In this document: positions 6,730-12,842 of the stretch, in pieces
Numbering within the stretch: the first letter of the stretch is position 1
Layout: each line of letters starts with the position of its first letter
Assembly (NCBI GenBank): GCA_023266165.1
Contig: JAHFRR010000011.1
Coordinates: 1 to 12,842, forward strand
Reading direction: 5' to 3'
From: Thiotrichales bacterium
GTDB taxonomy: Bacteria; Pseudomonadota; Gammaproteobacteria; Francisellales; CACEW01
Length of the DNA stretch: 12,842 bases
Notes under the pieces: model-generated
What the model saw: only the letters and a program-made list of their open reading frames with translations
Told to the model about the DNA's origin: nothing
The model's database searches: none
Made by a program: the position numbers and the translations under genes

Positions 6730-7824
6730 TTAAACATTAAACCTAAAATGTACCACATCGCCATCTTTGACAATGTACTCTTTACCCTCTAAGCGCCATT
6801 TTCCAGCATCCTTCGCACCGGATTCCCCGTGGTACTGGATAAAGTCCGCATATGCAATGACTTCGGCGCGAATAAAGCCTTTCTCAAAATCAGTGTGAAT
6901 CTTTCCGGCGGCTTGAGGGGCTGTGGCGCCCACAGGAACTGTCCAGGCACGCACCTCTTTTTTGCCGGCCGTGAAATAGGTCTGCAACTTCAAGAGCGTA
7001 TACCCTGCACGGATCACGCGGTGCAAACCCGGCTCTGCAAGCCCCAAAGATTCGAGAAAATCTTGCGCTTCCGCCTCTGGCAGCTCCGCAATCTCAGATT
7101 CGATGGAGGCGCAGATGGAAACCACGTGCGAGCCCTCTTTAAGCGCCAGTGCTTCTACGGCTTTCAGATAGGGGTTATTCTCAAACCCTTCTTCAGAGAC
7201 ATTGGCAATATACAATGTGGATTTAGCGGTTAAAAGCTGGAGTTGCTTGAGCCACAGGGCTTCTTCTTGCGCTTGTAACACCAGGGTTCGAGCCAATTGT
7301 CCTTGATCGACATGGTGTTTGACTTTTTCAATAAAAGCCAGCTGGGCCTTAGCCTCGAGCGTGCCATGCCTGGCTTGTTTTCCCAAGCGGAGCACGGATT
7401 TCTCTAGCGTATCCATGTCAGCCAGTAAAAGCTCTGTGTGGATGATCTCGATATCTGAGAGAGGATCAATTTTCCCTGCCACATGAACCACGTCATCATC
7501 GTCAAAACAACGAACGACATGAGCAATGGCGTCTGTCTCGCGAATATTAGCAAGAAATTGATTCCCTAACCCTTCGCCTTTCGAAGCTCCTTTCACCAAA
7601 CCTGCAATGTCTACAAACTCCATCGTGGTCGGGACAACGCGCTCAGGATGGACGATATTGGATAGCGCCTGCAAACGCAGATCAGGCATCTCAACAATCC
7701 CCACATTGGGCTCAATCGTACAAAACGGATAATTCTCAGCAGGGATGCCCGCTTTCGTCAATGCATTGAAGAGCGTGGATTTGCCCACATTGGGAAGGCC
7801 CACGATGCCACATTTGAATCCCAT
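6730..7824 (-). CDS. ychF: Redox-regulated ATPase YchF (OLA1 family)
   Basis: YchF is an Obg-related P-loop protein that, unusually, prefers ATP. It associates with ribosomes and affects translation and oxidative stress responses. All 364 residues fit the family. The P-loop GLPNVGKST is at 9-17, switch/G3 region DIAGLVKGAS at 72-81, and the G4 position has NVSE (208-211) in place of NKxD, which explains the nucleotide preference. A coiled-coil domain occupies the middle and a TGS domain the C-terminus (about 280-363, ending VHFRFNV). The ATG has GGGAG upstream. A 50-bp A/T-only spacer separates it from sspB, so a separate promoter is possible. Confidence 0.97.
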   Translation of the reverse strand: MGFKCGIVGLPNVGKSTLFNALTKAGIPAENYPFCTIEPNVGIVEMPDLRLQALSNIVHPERVVPTTMEFVDIAGLVKGASKGEGLGNQFLANIRETDAIAHVVRCFDDDDVVHVAGKIDPLSDIEIIHTELLLADMDTLEKSVLRLGKQARHGTLEAKAQLAFIEKVKHHVDQGQLARTLVLQAQEEALWLKQLQLLTAKSTLYIANVSEEGFENNPYLKAVEALALKEGSHVVSICASIESEIAELPEAEAQDFLESLGLAEPGLHRVIRAGYTLLKLQTYFTAGKKEVRAWTVPVGATAPQAAGKIHTDFEKGFIRAEVIAYADFIQYHGESGAKDAGKWRLEGKEYIVKDGDVVHFRFNV

Positions 7825-7879
7825 CTCTCGCTCCCATTTTTGTATTTATTTTTTATTTTAATTATTTATTTATATTTAA

Positions 7880-8338
7880 TTATTTAACCACTTTGAGATG
7901 CGAATGGGATCGCGTGGGCTCTTCACTAGGCGCAAGACCAGGCGTCTCTTTCAAGAGGGGGCCTTCAGAGCCTTCTCGCAGGGCGGGAGATTCGATTTCA
8001 TCGCCTTCATTGATCAAGAGTCCAGAGCCAAAGTCTCTGGCATAAATACCCTGGCCTGTTTCACTGGCATAGACAGCATAGATAGCCAAGAGGGGCGCAT
8101 AAATCTGCCAGACTTGGGCAGAGAAGCTGGCTTCAAAGGCAATACACTGATCATCGAGCAAAAAATTGCGAATAGCAATGGGAGAGCCATTTAAAATAAT
8201 TTTACCGTCTTCGACATATTCTCGTGGTACTTCAACACCGGATTGCTCAGCGTCAATTAAAAAATAAGGGGTAAGCGCTTGCTCAACCAGCCAATCATAG
8301 GTCGCTCGAATCAAAGTCGCGCGCAGAGTGTTTGACAC
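7880..8338 (-). CDS. sspB: ClpXP protease specificity-enhancing factor SspB
   Basis: SspB binds ssrA-tagged peptides from stalled ribosomes and tethers them to ClpX for degradation. The 152-residue protein has the family's N-terminal substrate-binding domain (about residues 1-110, containing PREYVEDGKIILN and an AIRNF segment), then an acidic, flexible linker. It ends in HLKVVK, matching the C-terminal LRVVK motif by which E. coli SspB docks on the ClpX zinc-binding domain. The start is GTG, two bases after the sspA stop, with GAGGA inside the end of sspA, so translation is probably coupled. Confidence 0.95.
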   Translation of the reverse strand: MSNTLRATLIRATYDWLVEQALTPYFLIDAEQSGVEVPREYVEDGKIILNGSPIAIRNFLLDDQCIAFEASFSAQVWQIYAPLLAIYAVYASETGQGIYARDFGSGLLINEGDEIESPALREGSEGPLLKETPGLAPSEEPTRSHSHLKVVK

Positions 8339-8340
8339 AG

Positions 8341-8976
8341 TTAGAGATCCTCAGTTTCTCGAATTTCTCGCTCGGCATCGGTCAAGCTCTTCTGAAAAGC
8401 CTCGCGCGAGAAGACACGATCCATATATTCGAAAATAGATTTTCCAGGGCCCGCAGGCAGCTCAATCCCTAGCATGGGTAGGCGCCACAGCAACGCTGCG
8501 ACACTGCAATCCACTAAAGAGAACTCATCACTTAAAAAGTAAGGCATGCTTTCAAAAACGGGTGCTACAGAGATTAAGCTTTCTGTCAAATCTCGACGAA
8601 AGCGCGCAGCATTATCAGGGGATCCATGCAGAATCTCGCGCATCAACGTATACCAATCTCGATCCACACGGTTCATCATCAGGCGGCTTTTACCACGGGC
8701 CACGGGATAGACGGGCATCAAAGGCGGGTGAGGAAAGCGCTCTTCTAGATATTCCAAAATGATAGAAGACTCATAGAGCACCAGATCTCGATCGAGCAGC
8801 GTAGGCACCGTGGCATAAGGGTTCATGTCCAGGAGCTCATCAGGCTTATTCTGCAAATCAACCTCGACCAGGTCAACCTGCACGCCTTTCTCTGCCAATA
8901 CAATACGAACACGATGCGAATAAGGGCACAACTTGTTTGAAAACAATAACATCACAGAACGCTTATTTGAAATCAT
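8341..8976 (-). CDS. sspA: Stringent starvation protein A
   Basis: SspA has a glutathione S-transferase fold but acts by binding RNA polymerase. In E. coli it helps transcription of phage P1 late genes and acid resistance; in Francisella it pairs with MglA to control the type VI-like pathogenicity island. The 211-residue form starts at the ATG at 8976, preceded by GAGGGGG. A longer reading to 9141 would overlap rpsI and is rejected; E. coli SspA is 212 residues. Signatures include KRSVMLLFSNKLCPYSHRVR near the start, the surface-pocket sequence RFPHPPLMPVYPVARG at 80-95, and PYFLSDEFSLVDC further on. The gene follows rpsI by 43 bp. A link to the nearby type VI-like genes is only speculation. 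Confidence 0.96.
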   Translation of the reverse strand: MISNKRSVMLLFSNKLCPYSHRVRIVLAEKGVQVDLVEVDLQNKPDELLDMNPYATVPTLLDRDLVLYESSIILEYLEERFPHPPLMPVYPVARGKSRLMMNRVDRDWYTLMREILHGSPDNAARFRRDLTESLISVAPVFESMPYFLSDEFSLVDCSVAALLWRLPMLGIELPAGPGKSIFEYMDRVFSREAFQKSLTDAEREIRETEDL

Positions 8977-9019
8977 CGCGGCCCCCTCAACACAACCCAA
9001 AGAATGACGATTAACGCGC

Positions 9020-9415
9020 TTAACGCTTGGAGTACTGCGGTCTTCGGCGGGCTTTATGCAGACCGACTTTCTTACGCTCGACTTCACGCGCATCACGAGT
9101 GACAAACCCTGCAGCACGCAAGACACCGCGCAGACTCTCATCCAAATTAATCAAGGCACGTGTAATACCGTGACGAATTGCACCGGCTTGACCCGTAGTA
9201 CCCCCGCCATCGACATACACCATAATATCTAACTTATCCGTCATTTCGACCAAGTCCAGCGGTTGACGCACGACCATCCGATCTGTCTTACGGCCAAAAT
9301 AGGTATCCAAAGGGCGATCATTTACCGTGATTTGCCCCTTCCCAGATTTCAGATACACACGTGCCGTCGAGCTTTTACGACGTCCAGTGCCCAAGTTATA
9401 TTGAACTTTTGCCAT
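9020..9415 (-). CDS. rpsI: 30S ribosomal protein S9
   Basis: S9 binds the 3' major domain of 16S rRNA, and its basic C-terminal tail reaches into the P site to contact tRNA. The 131 residues match the family length. Visible marks are YNLGTGRRKSSTARVYL at the N-terminus, GGGTTGQAGAIRHGI in the centre and the conserved end KARRRPQYSKR. It follows rplM by 32 bp, the standard L13-S9 operon. Confidence 0.98.
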   Translation of the reverse strand: MAKVQYNLGTGRRKSSTARVYLKSGKGQITVNDRPLDTYFGRKTDRMVVRQPLDLVEMTDKLDIMVYVDGGGTTGQAGAIRHGITRALINLDESLRGVLRAAGFVTRDAREVERKKVGLHKARRRPQYSKR

Positions 9416-9447
9416 GAGTTTCAGGTTCCTTTATAAAAAAATATTAA

Positions 9448-9885
9448 TTACCGCTTGCCCAATACGATAGGTTTAGGCTGTTGTGCATCATGTGGATGTG
9501 CAACCCCTGCATAAACCTTCAGTTTGCGAAACATATCGCGACCCAATGGGCCTTTTGGCAACATGCCACGCACAGCCATCTCGATCACATCGGTTGGCTT
9601 ACGTGCTAAGCGCTTTTCAAATGTTTCTTCTTTCAAGCCCCCTGGATAGCCTGTATGAGAGTAATAAATTTTATCTTTCGCTTTATTACCCGTCACCACC
9701 ACTTTCTCGGCATTGATAATCACGATATGGTCGCCCGTATCCGCGTGAGGGGTATACGTCGGCTTATGCTTCCCTCTCAATCGTTTTGCAACCTCGGATG
9801 CAAGGCGCCCCAATGTGGCACCCGTTGCATCTACGATTAACCACTCTCGCTCGATCGTTGCAGGCTTTGCTGTAAATGTTTTCAT
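9448..9885 (-). CDS. rplM: 50S ribosomal protein L13
   Basis: L13 is an early-assembling 50S protein. The 145-residue form starting MKTFTAKPATIEREW matches E. coli L13 (142 residues) almost from the first residue, so the ATG at 9885 was chosen over a TTG at 9897 that would add four residues. Conserved blocks include VDATGATLGRLASEVAKRLR, YTPHADTGDHIVIINAEKVVVTG and MLPKGPLGRDMFRKLKVYAG. It heads the rplM-rpsI-sspA-sspB chain. A weak promoter candidate lies at 9989-10017, inside the kinase gene's end. Confidence 0.98.
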   Translation of the reverse strand: MKTFTAKPATIEREWLIVDATGATLGRLASEVAKRLRGKHKPTYTPHADTGDHIVIINAEKVVVTGNKAKDKIYYSHTGYPGGLKEETFEKRLARKPTDVIEMAVRGMLPKGPLGRDMFRKLKVYAGVAHPHDAQQPKPIVLGKR

Positions 9886-9939
9886 GCGTTTTCCCAATCT
9901 TATTCAATCTTCAAAAATTCTTTTAAAAAAGCGCCCTTA

Positions 9940-9953
9940 GACTCCCAGGAGTC
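9940..9953 (-). terminator. Small hairpin between the kinase and rplM; weak terminator candidate
   Basis: GACTC at each end pairs around a four-base loop. On the minus strand a TTTTTT run follows ten bases later. The stem is short and the T-run is distant, so termination would be inefficient. It overlaps the end of an alternative reading frame of the kinase that stops at 9937. Confidence 0.3.
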
Positions 9954-9988
9954 GCAAAAAACGGCTCACCCAATTCCAAGGACGTTCA

Positions 9989-10017
9989 ATCATACAAAAA
10001 ACTGAGACAACATACAA
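9989..10017 (-). promoter_or_regulatory. Candidate promoter for the rplM operon
   Basis: TTGTAT (10012-10017) and TATGAT (9989-9994) are 17 bases apart on the minus strand, about 100 bp before rplM. The -35 match is weak (3 of 6). Confidence 0.3.
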
Positions 10018-10778
10018 CTTATTTTTATCCTTTTTGACAGGCTTTTTGAAAAAAGTTTTGAAATTTTTTTGAAAACAGCGCTGCACTGGCTTTTGTGACC
10101 CCGCTCCAGCGCTTTTTTGAAAGCCAATACGGAAGCATATTTTCCCGCTCTCCCCTTCCAAAAACCATATACCCACTCTGACCATAAACGTTGAAGGGCT
10201 TCAATATCCTTTTGCGGACGTATGTGCGTACTCACAGCTTGAGCAATCCCAAAATCCAAAAGCTTAATCCGTCCGGTGGGCATCACAAAAATATTGCTTG
10301 CCTTCACATCTCCATGCACAATACCCTGATCATGCACAAAGCTTAAAACCTCGCAAAGTGCGATCATGATCTCTTTCATCTCTTGTATCTGGATGTGAGA
10401 CAAAGGCCTGGGCAGTAAGCACATTGCTTGGATACGATCTTTCAGTAACTCCCCCTCAATCAGCTCCATCACTTTATAGCTCTGACCTTGGTCTTCAAAA
10501 TATTCAAAAACCTGCACGATGTCTGGATGTTGAAGCTGAGACTCGCACTGGGCCTCACGCCTGAGCAACTCAGCCCCCAGCGGCTCTTTTAACAGGCCAG
10601 GACTTAAAGCCTTAATAGCAACCTGAGACGGCAGCCCCTCCCCCAAAGCCTGCGCTTGATACACCACACCCATCCCCCCTAATCCAAGCAGCGCTTGCAA
10701 AATATAGGTACCGTGCATGCCCTGTAAAACCATGGGCTCAGGCTCAGAGAAGATCGGGTGTGTCATCAACATCAACAT
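9990..10778 (-). CDS. Ser/Thr protein kinase with a truncated C-lobe (PpkA/Stk-like, type VI secretion context)
   Basis: This 262-residue protein has a Hanks-type kinase N-lobe and catalytic loop. The glycine loop GLGGMG is at 32-37, VAIK with K56 at 53-56, the likely alpha-C glutamate at E75, HGDVKASNIFV at 155-165 (non-RD, catalytic D157) and DFG at 175-177. After DFG only about 37 residues precede KYASVLAFKKALERG (213-227), which looks like the usual end of the domain (RYAS..EF..AL). About 70 residues are missing, including the activation loop with its APE motif and helices F and G. The start overlaps the end of the PP2C remnant, suggesting inherited coupling; ATGs at residues 5 and 16 are alternatives. 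The last 35 residues are Ser/Lys-rich, and a 7-base homopolymer there could hide a frameshift. It may be a degraded gene, a pseudokinase, or a minimal kinase. Confidence 0.75.
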   Translation of the reverse strand: MLMLMTHPIFSEPEPMVLQGMHGTYILQALLGLGGMGVVYQAQALGEGLPSQVAIKALSPGLLKEPLGAELLRREAQCESQLQHPDIVQVFEYFEDQGQSYKVMELIEGELLKDRIQAMCLLPRPLSHIQIQEMKEIMIALCEVLSFVHDQGIVHGDVKASNIFVMPTGRIKLLDFGIAQAVSTHIRPQKDIEALQRLWSEWVYGFWKGRAGKYASVLAFKKALERGHKSQCSAVFKKISKLFSKSLSKRIKISCMLSQFFV

Positions 10779-10857
10779 CTACTACCATCACAGACACGTT
10801 ATCACGCCTTCGCCTGGACAGCGCCGTTTGCATCAAAGCTTGGAAGGGGGGTCTCAT
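10744..10857 (-). pseudogene. Remnant of a PP2C-type protein phosphatase (C-terminal end only)
   Basis: Directly after the hcp stop codon, in the same frame, 37 codons read MRPPFQALMQTALSRRRRDN and then VSVMVVDVDVDDTPDLL. This matches the last helix and strand of PP2C/Stp-family phosphatases (L...AL..G..DNVTVVVV). The catalytic Asp motifs, which lie earlier in the family, are absent. It ends by overlapping the kinase start in another frame, as expected of a former phosphatase-kinase pair such as pppA-ppkA. No ribosome binding site precedes the ATG at 10857. It may be translated by read-on from hcp, or not at all. Confidence 0.55.
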
Positions 10858-11376
10858 TTAAGAGGCCGTTGTCGCCAACTGACCTTGTGTGTTGGTCACA
10901 AAGTTTTGGAATTGAATGTTGTTAAACCGCAGGCTTAATTGAATCTCTCCGCGATGCTTTAATGCTTCAGGATCCCGCTGATCTTTAATCATATGCTCAG
11001 CACCAATCAAGATACCATTGGTCATGACATATTGACCCAGCAGGGTCTCTTGACCCGCCCGACGTGCGGTGATATTCAATGTCAGCGTCTTAATGACATC
11101 ATGGCCATTCATGACAATCAGCATACCTGCTGGAATCGGCTCATAATCCGGCAGCGTCAGCATGATATCTTGTGTGAATGGCGCAGAAGATGCATTCGCG
11201 GCGCCCGCTTCGTTATGCGGTTGTTGGATATCCAGATCAAACTGATAAACATAGGCAAAATCCGCGCCAGCCACCTGAGTATTGGTATTGGCTAAACGGT
11301 CTGCAAGCTTGGTATCGCCACATCCAGCGGTCATCACACCATAGGTTGTGGTCTCTATTTTTGTGTAGTAAGGCAT
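10858..11376 (-). CDS. hcp: Hcp-like type VI secretion tube protein (TssD)
   Basis: Hcp forms hexameric rings that stack into the inner tube of the type VI secretion system and are ejected with the spike. The 172 residues equal the length of Vibrio cholerae Hcp. Its N-terminus (MPYYTKIETTTYGVMTAGC) lines up with MPTPCYISIEGQTQGLITAG of that protein, and the C-terminal segments KTLTLNITARRAGQETLLGQ and GEIQLSLRFNNIQFQNF match its last beta strands. This alignment was made by eye. The third of three successive ATGs (11376) was chosen because AAGGAG (11383-11388) lies six bases before it. The gene has its own promoter and is followed immediately by the PP2C remnant and the kinase. Confidence 0.72.
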   Translation of the reverse strand: MPYYTKIETTTYGVMTAGCGDTKLADRLANTNTQVAGADFAYVYQFDLDIQQPHNEAGAANASSAPFTQDIMLTLPDYEPIPAGMLIVMNGHDVIKTLTLNITARRAGQETLLGQYVMTNGILIGAEHMIKDQRDPEALKHRGEIQLSLRFNNIQFQNFVTNTQGQLATTAS

Positions 11377-11436
11377 CATCATCTCCTTTGTTAAAAATAA
11401 GACTCCGTCTGGATCTTTAAGCATCAAGACAGCGTC

Positions 11437-11464
11437 ATTCTAACAAAAATTACTCAAGATGCAA
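11437..11464 (-). promoter_or_regulatory. Extended -10 promoter of hcp
   Basis: On the minus strand, TTGCAT (11459-11464), a 16-base spacer and TAGAAT (11437-11442), with TGT directly before the -10, form an extended -10 promoter. The leader to the chosen hcp start would be about 55 bases. This suggests hcp can be transcribed apart from the upstream gene, as expected for a protein needed in bulk. Confidence 0.6.
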
Positions 11465-11508
11465 GAGGTTATTTTAAAAACATATCAAAATTTTAAAAAT
11501 AAAAAAAT

Positions 11509-12842
11509 CTAGCAAAAATTCGTGAGTGTCGACGCAATAATTTTCATTGAGTGGCTTTCAGACTTCACTCCACTGCTTTCGGTAGAACCAGAGGCGTGTT
11601 GCGTCAGGCTTTGATGGTTAAAAGTCTCTTGATGGCTACGGAATTGGGCCAGCCCTATCTCTTGATGATACTGGTGAATCTGATGCTCCCCCTGAGCACT
11701 CGTGCGGGTATAATGCTGGAAATGCTGTGTTGAAAGCGCGCCAGACCAGGTTTCTTGATGAATCCCCTGATGCATTTCTTTTTGGGAAGGCGCGTTGATA
11801 GACTCTGTGAGTATCTGATGTTGCTCTGTGATATGGGTGATGCCTTGATGCTGATAGTCATAATTACCCCGGTACTGTAAATCCTGGCTCGCCCTTGTAC
11901 TATCAGCTGCGAGAGCCCCTTGTGCAATCAGCGGCTGAGAGTCCCAAGGTTGATTGACCTCTTTAGCCTCAAACTGATTCATATAGCGCGACACCGTACT
12001 GGACGCTGCATGGTTGGGATGTAGCGCGTCCTCTTGGCCATATAACCAGGAAACAGGCGTGTGCGAAAAACGGGATAAACTAGCATCATCCACCGAGAAA
12101 TACTGCGCCCTCAGAGGAATCGTACGATGCGAAAAGATCTCACCCTCTGACAGGGTTTGAACATATCCCAATGGGCTTTTCACCGAAGATGCCGCAAGGC
12201 TTGCCTGCTCAGGTGCTGTTGCTTGACATCTCATATCAACCTGCTCTTGATTTTTCAAAATAACCTGTAATGTTAAATTAAAAACCTCATTGGATTGAGC
12301 CTCTCGTATGTGACAGGAGCTGCAAGATGCAGGCAGCACTTGTTCCCCCACGGTAGGCGCTTTTAAAATAAAATGATCGACCTGATCTTGAAGCACAGGG
12401 TCTAAGGAAAAGCTCACGGTCAGCGCCCATTCTTGGGAGATCAGATGCGCTTGCGCCTGAACGCGATACATCATCAGCCCCGCGCAATACTCCAGTTGAA
12501 GCGGTATCTTAAGAATTCCTTCTCTTGTTGTGATTGTCACTAAAAATCCTAACGCCTTCCCCACAGAAAGATTTGTGACGATCAAACACGGATTGATCAA
12601 ATCGATCTGACTTTCAGGGGGTTCAGAGCCCCCTGAAAAGTGAGAGAGCGTCATGGATTGAAGGGATAAAGCAGGTTTTGACAATTGAAAATAAACACCT
12701 GCAATATAGGTCTGCGGGTCGATCAGCGTATACTGGATTTCGATCGTTTGAAGATACACAGGAGGCTGTTGAATCTGACGGCCTTGCGCCTCTGGATAAT
12801 AGCGCTCAGAAATGCTGTCTACCTGGCTTTCTTCACGCCAAA
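11509..12842 (-). CDS. Protein of unknown function with His/Gln-rich C-terminal region, beside hcp (5' end outside window)
   Basis: The frame is open to the right edge, giving at least 443 residues; a GTG at 12759 is an internal codon unless the true start lies there, since the frame continues upstream (WREESQVDSISERYYPEAQ...). I do not recognise the family. The visible N-terminal two-thirds is rich in short alternating hydrophobic stretches that suggest beta structure. The final 114 residues (about 11509-11853) contain 14 His and 17 Gln, with HQ dipeptides recurring through HQGITHITEQHQ, EHQIHQYHQE and SHQETFNHQS. The polar/hydrophobic alternation there resembles a beta-solenoid, such as the needle part of VgrG, but no VgrG domain is seen. 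It ends in STLTNFC. No terminator is evident before hcp. A role as a secretion-system component or cargo is inference from position. Confidence 0.6.
   Translation of the reverse strand, partial: WREESQVDSISERYYPEAQGRQIQQPPVYLQTIEIQYTLIDPQTYIAGVYFQLSKPALSLQSMTLSHFSGGSEPPESQIDLINPCLIVTNLSVGKALGFLVTITTREGILKIPLQLEYCAGLMMYRVQAQAHLISQEWALTVSFSLDPVLQDQVDHFILKAPTVGEQVLPASCSSCHIREAQSNEVFNLTLQVILKNQEQVDMRCQATAPEQASLAASSVKSPLGYVQTLSEGEIFSHRTIPLRAQYFSVDDASLSRFSHTPVSWLYGQEDALHPNHAASSTVSRYMNQFEAKEVNQPWDSQPLIAQGALAADSTRASQDLQYRGNYDYQHQGITHITEQHQILTESINAPSQKEMHQGIHQETWSGALSTQHFQHYTRTSAQGEHQIHQYHQEIGLAQFRSHQETFNHQSLTQHASGSTESSGVKSESHSMKIIASTLTNFC

Noticed and set aside
6829..7233. 134-codon plus-strand open frame opposite ychF
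   Set aside because: Antisense to a well-conserved gene, with no ribosome binding site or family match seen.
7857..7886. Direct TTTAATTATTTA repeats in the ychF-sspB spacer
   Set aside because: The spacer is almost pure A/T, so a 12-base repeat is expected from low complexity and overlaps the sspB stop.
8977..9141. 55-residue N-terminal extension of sspA
   Set aside because: It overlaps rpsI, lacks similarity to SspA, and the inner ATG with GAGGGGG gives the normal family length.
12310..12324. CSSCH motif (CXXCH, cytochrome c heme-binding type) in the unknown protein beside hcp
   Set aside because: A single five-residue match with no signal peptide in view and no other cytochrome features; chance is more likely.

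Overview
The window looks like a gammaproteobacterial chromosome. The evidence is SspA/SspB with a ClpX-binding C-terminus, the rplM-rpsI-sspA-sspB order, a neighbouring rpsO-pnp pair, YchF and a YhhQ-type queuosine-precursor transporter. I cannot name a genus. Nearly everything is on the minus strand; only the first complete gene (187-780) is on the plus strand.

Left edge to 2986 is an accessory-looking stretch. It starts with the end of an insertion sequence, whose transposase start codon is visible on the minus strand. Next come a KefF-like flavodoxin-fold oxidoreductase and then an AT-rich segment. That segment holds an AlbA/Schlafen-type ATPase-like regulator gene with its own promoter, a probable 50-residue membrane mini-protein, and two pairs of 11-bp tandem repeats. 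A 27-bp imperfect direct repeat (798-824 and 2875-2901) brackets the segment, so it may be a cassette inserted between the oxidoreductase and pnp.

2987-9885 is housekeeping and reads right to left: rplM, rpsI, sspA, sspB, ychF, yhhQ-like, rpsO, pnp. Spacing is tight, and rpsO has its own promoter. Several starts were moved inward from the longest open frame because of ribosome binding sites or family lengths (sspA, rplM, yhhQ-like, the AlbA gene and hcp).

9937-12842 is the edge of a type VI secretion-like locus. Read right to left it has a large protein of unknown function with a His/Gln-rich tail (its start lies outside the window), then an Hcp-like tube protein with its own promoter, a short remnant of a PP2C phosphatase, and a Ser/Thr kinase lacking most of the activation segment and C-lobe. 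In complete systems the PP2C/kinase pair (PppA/PpkA) switches type VI secretion through threonine phosphorylation. Here that switch seems eroded or minimised while the tube gene is intact. This right-hand region is the most interesting part of the window.
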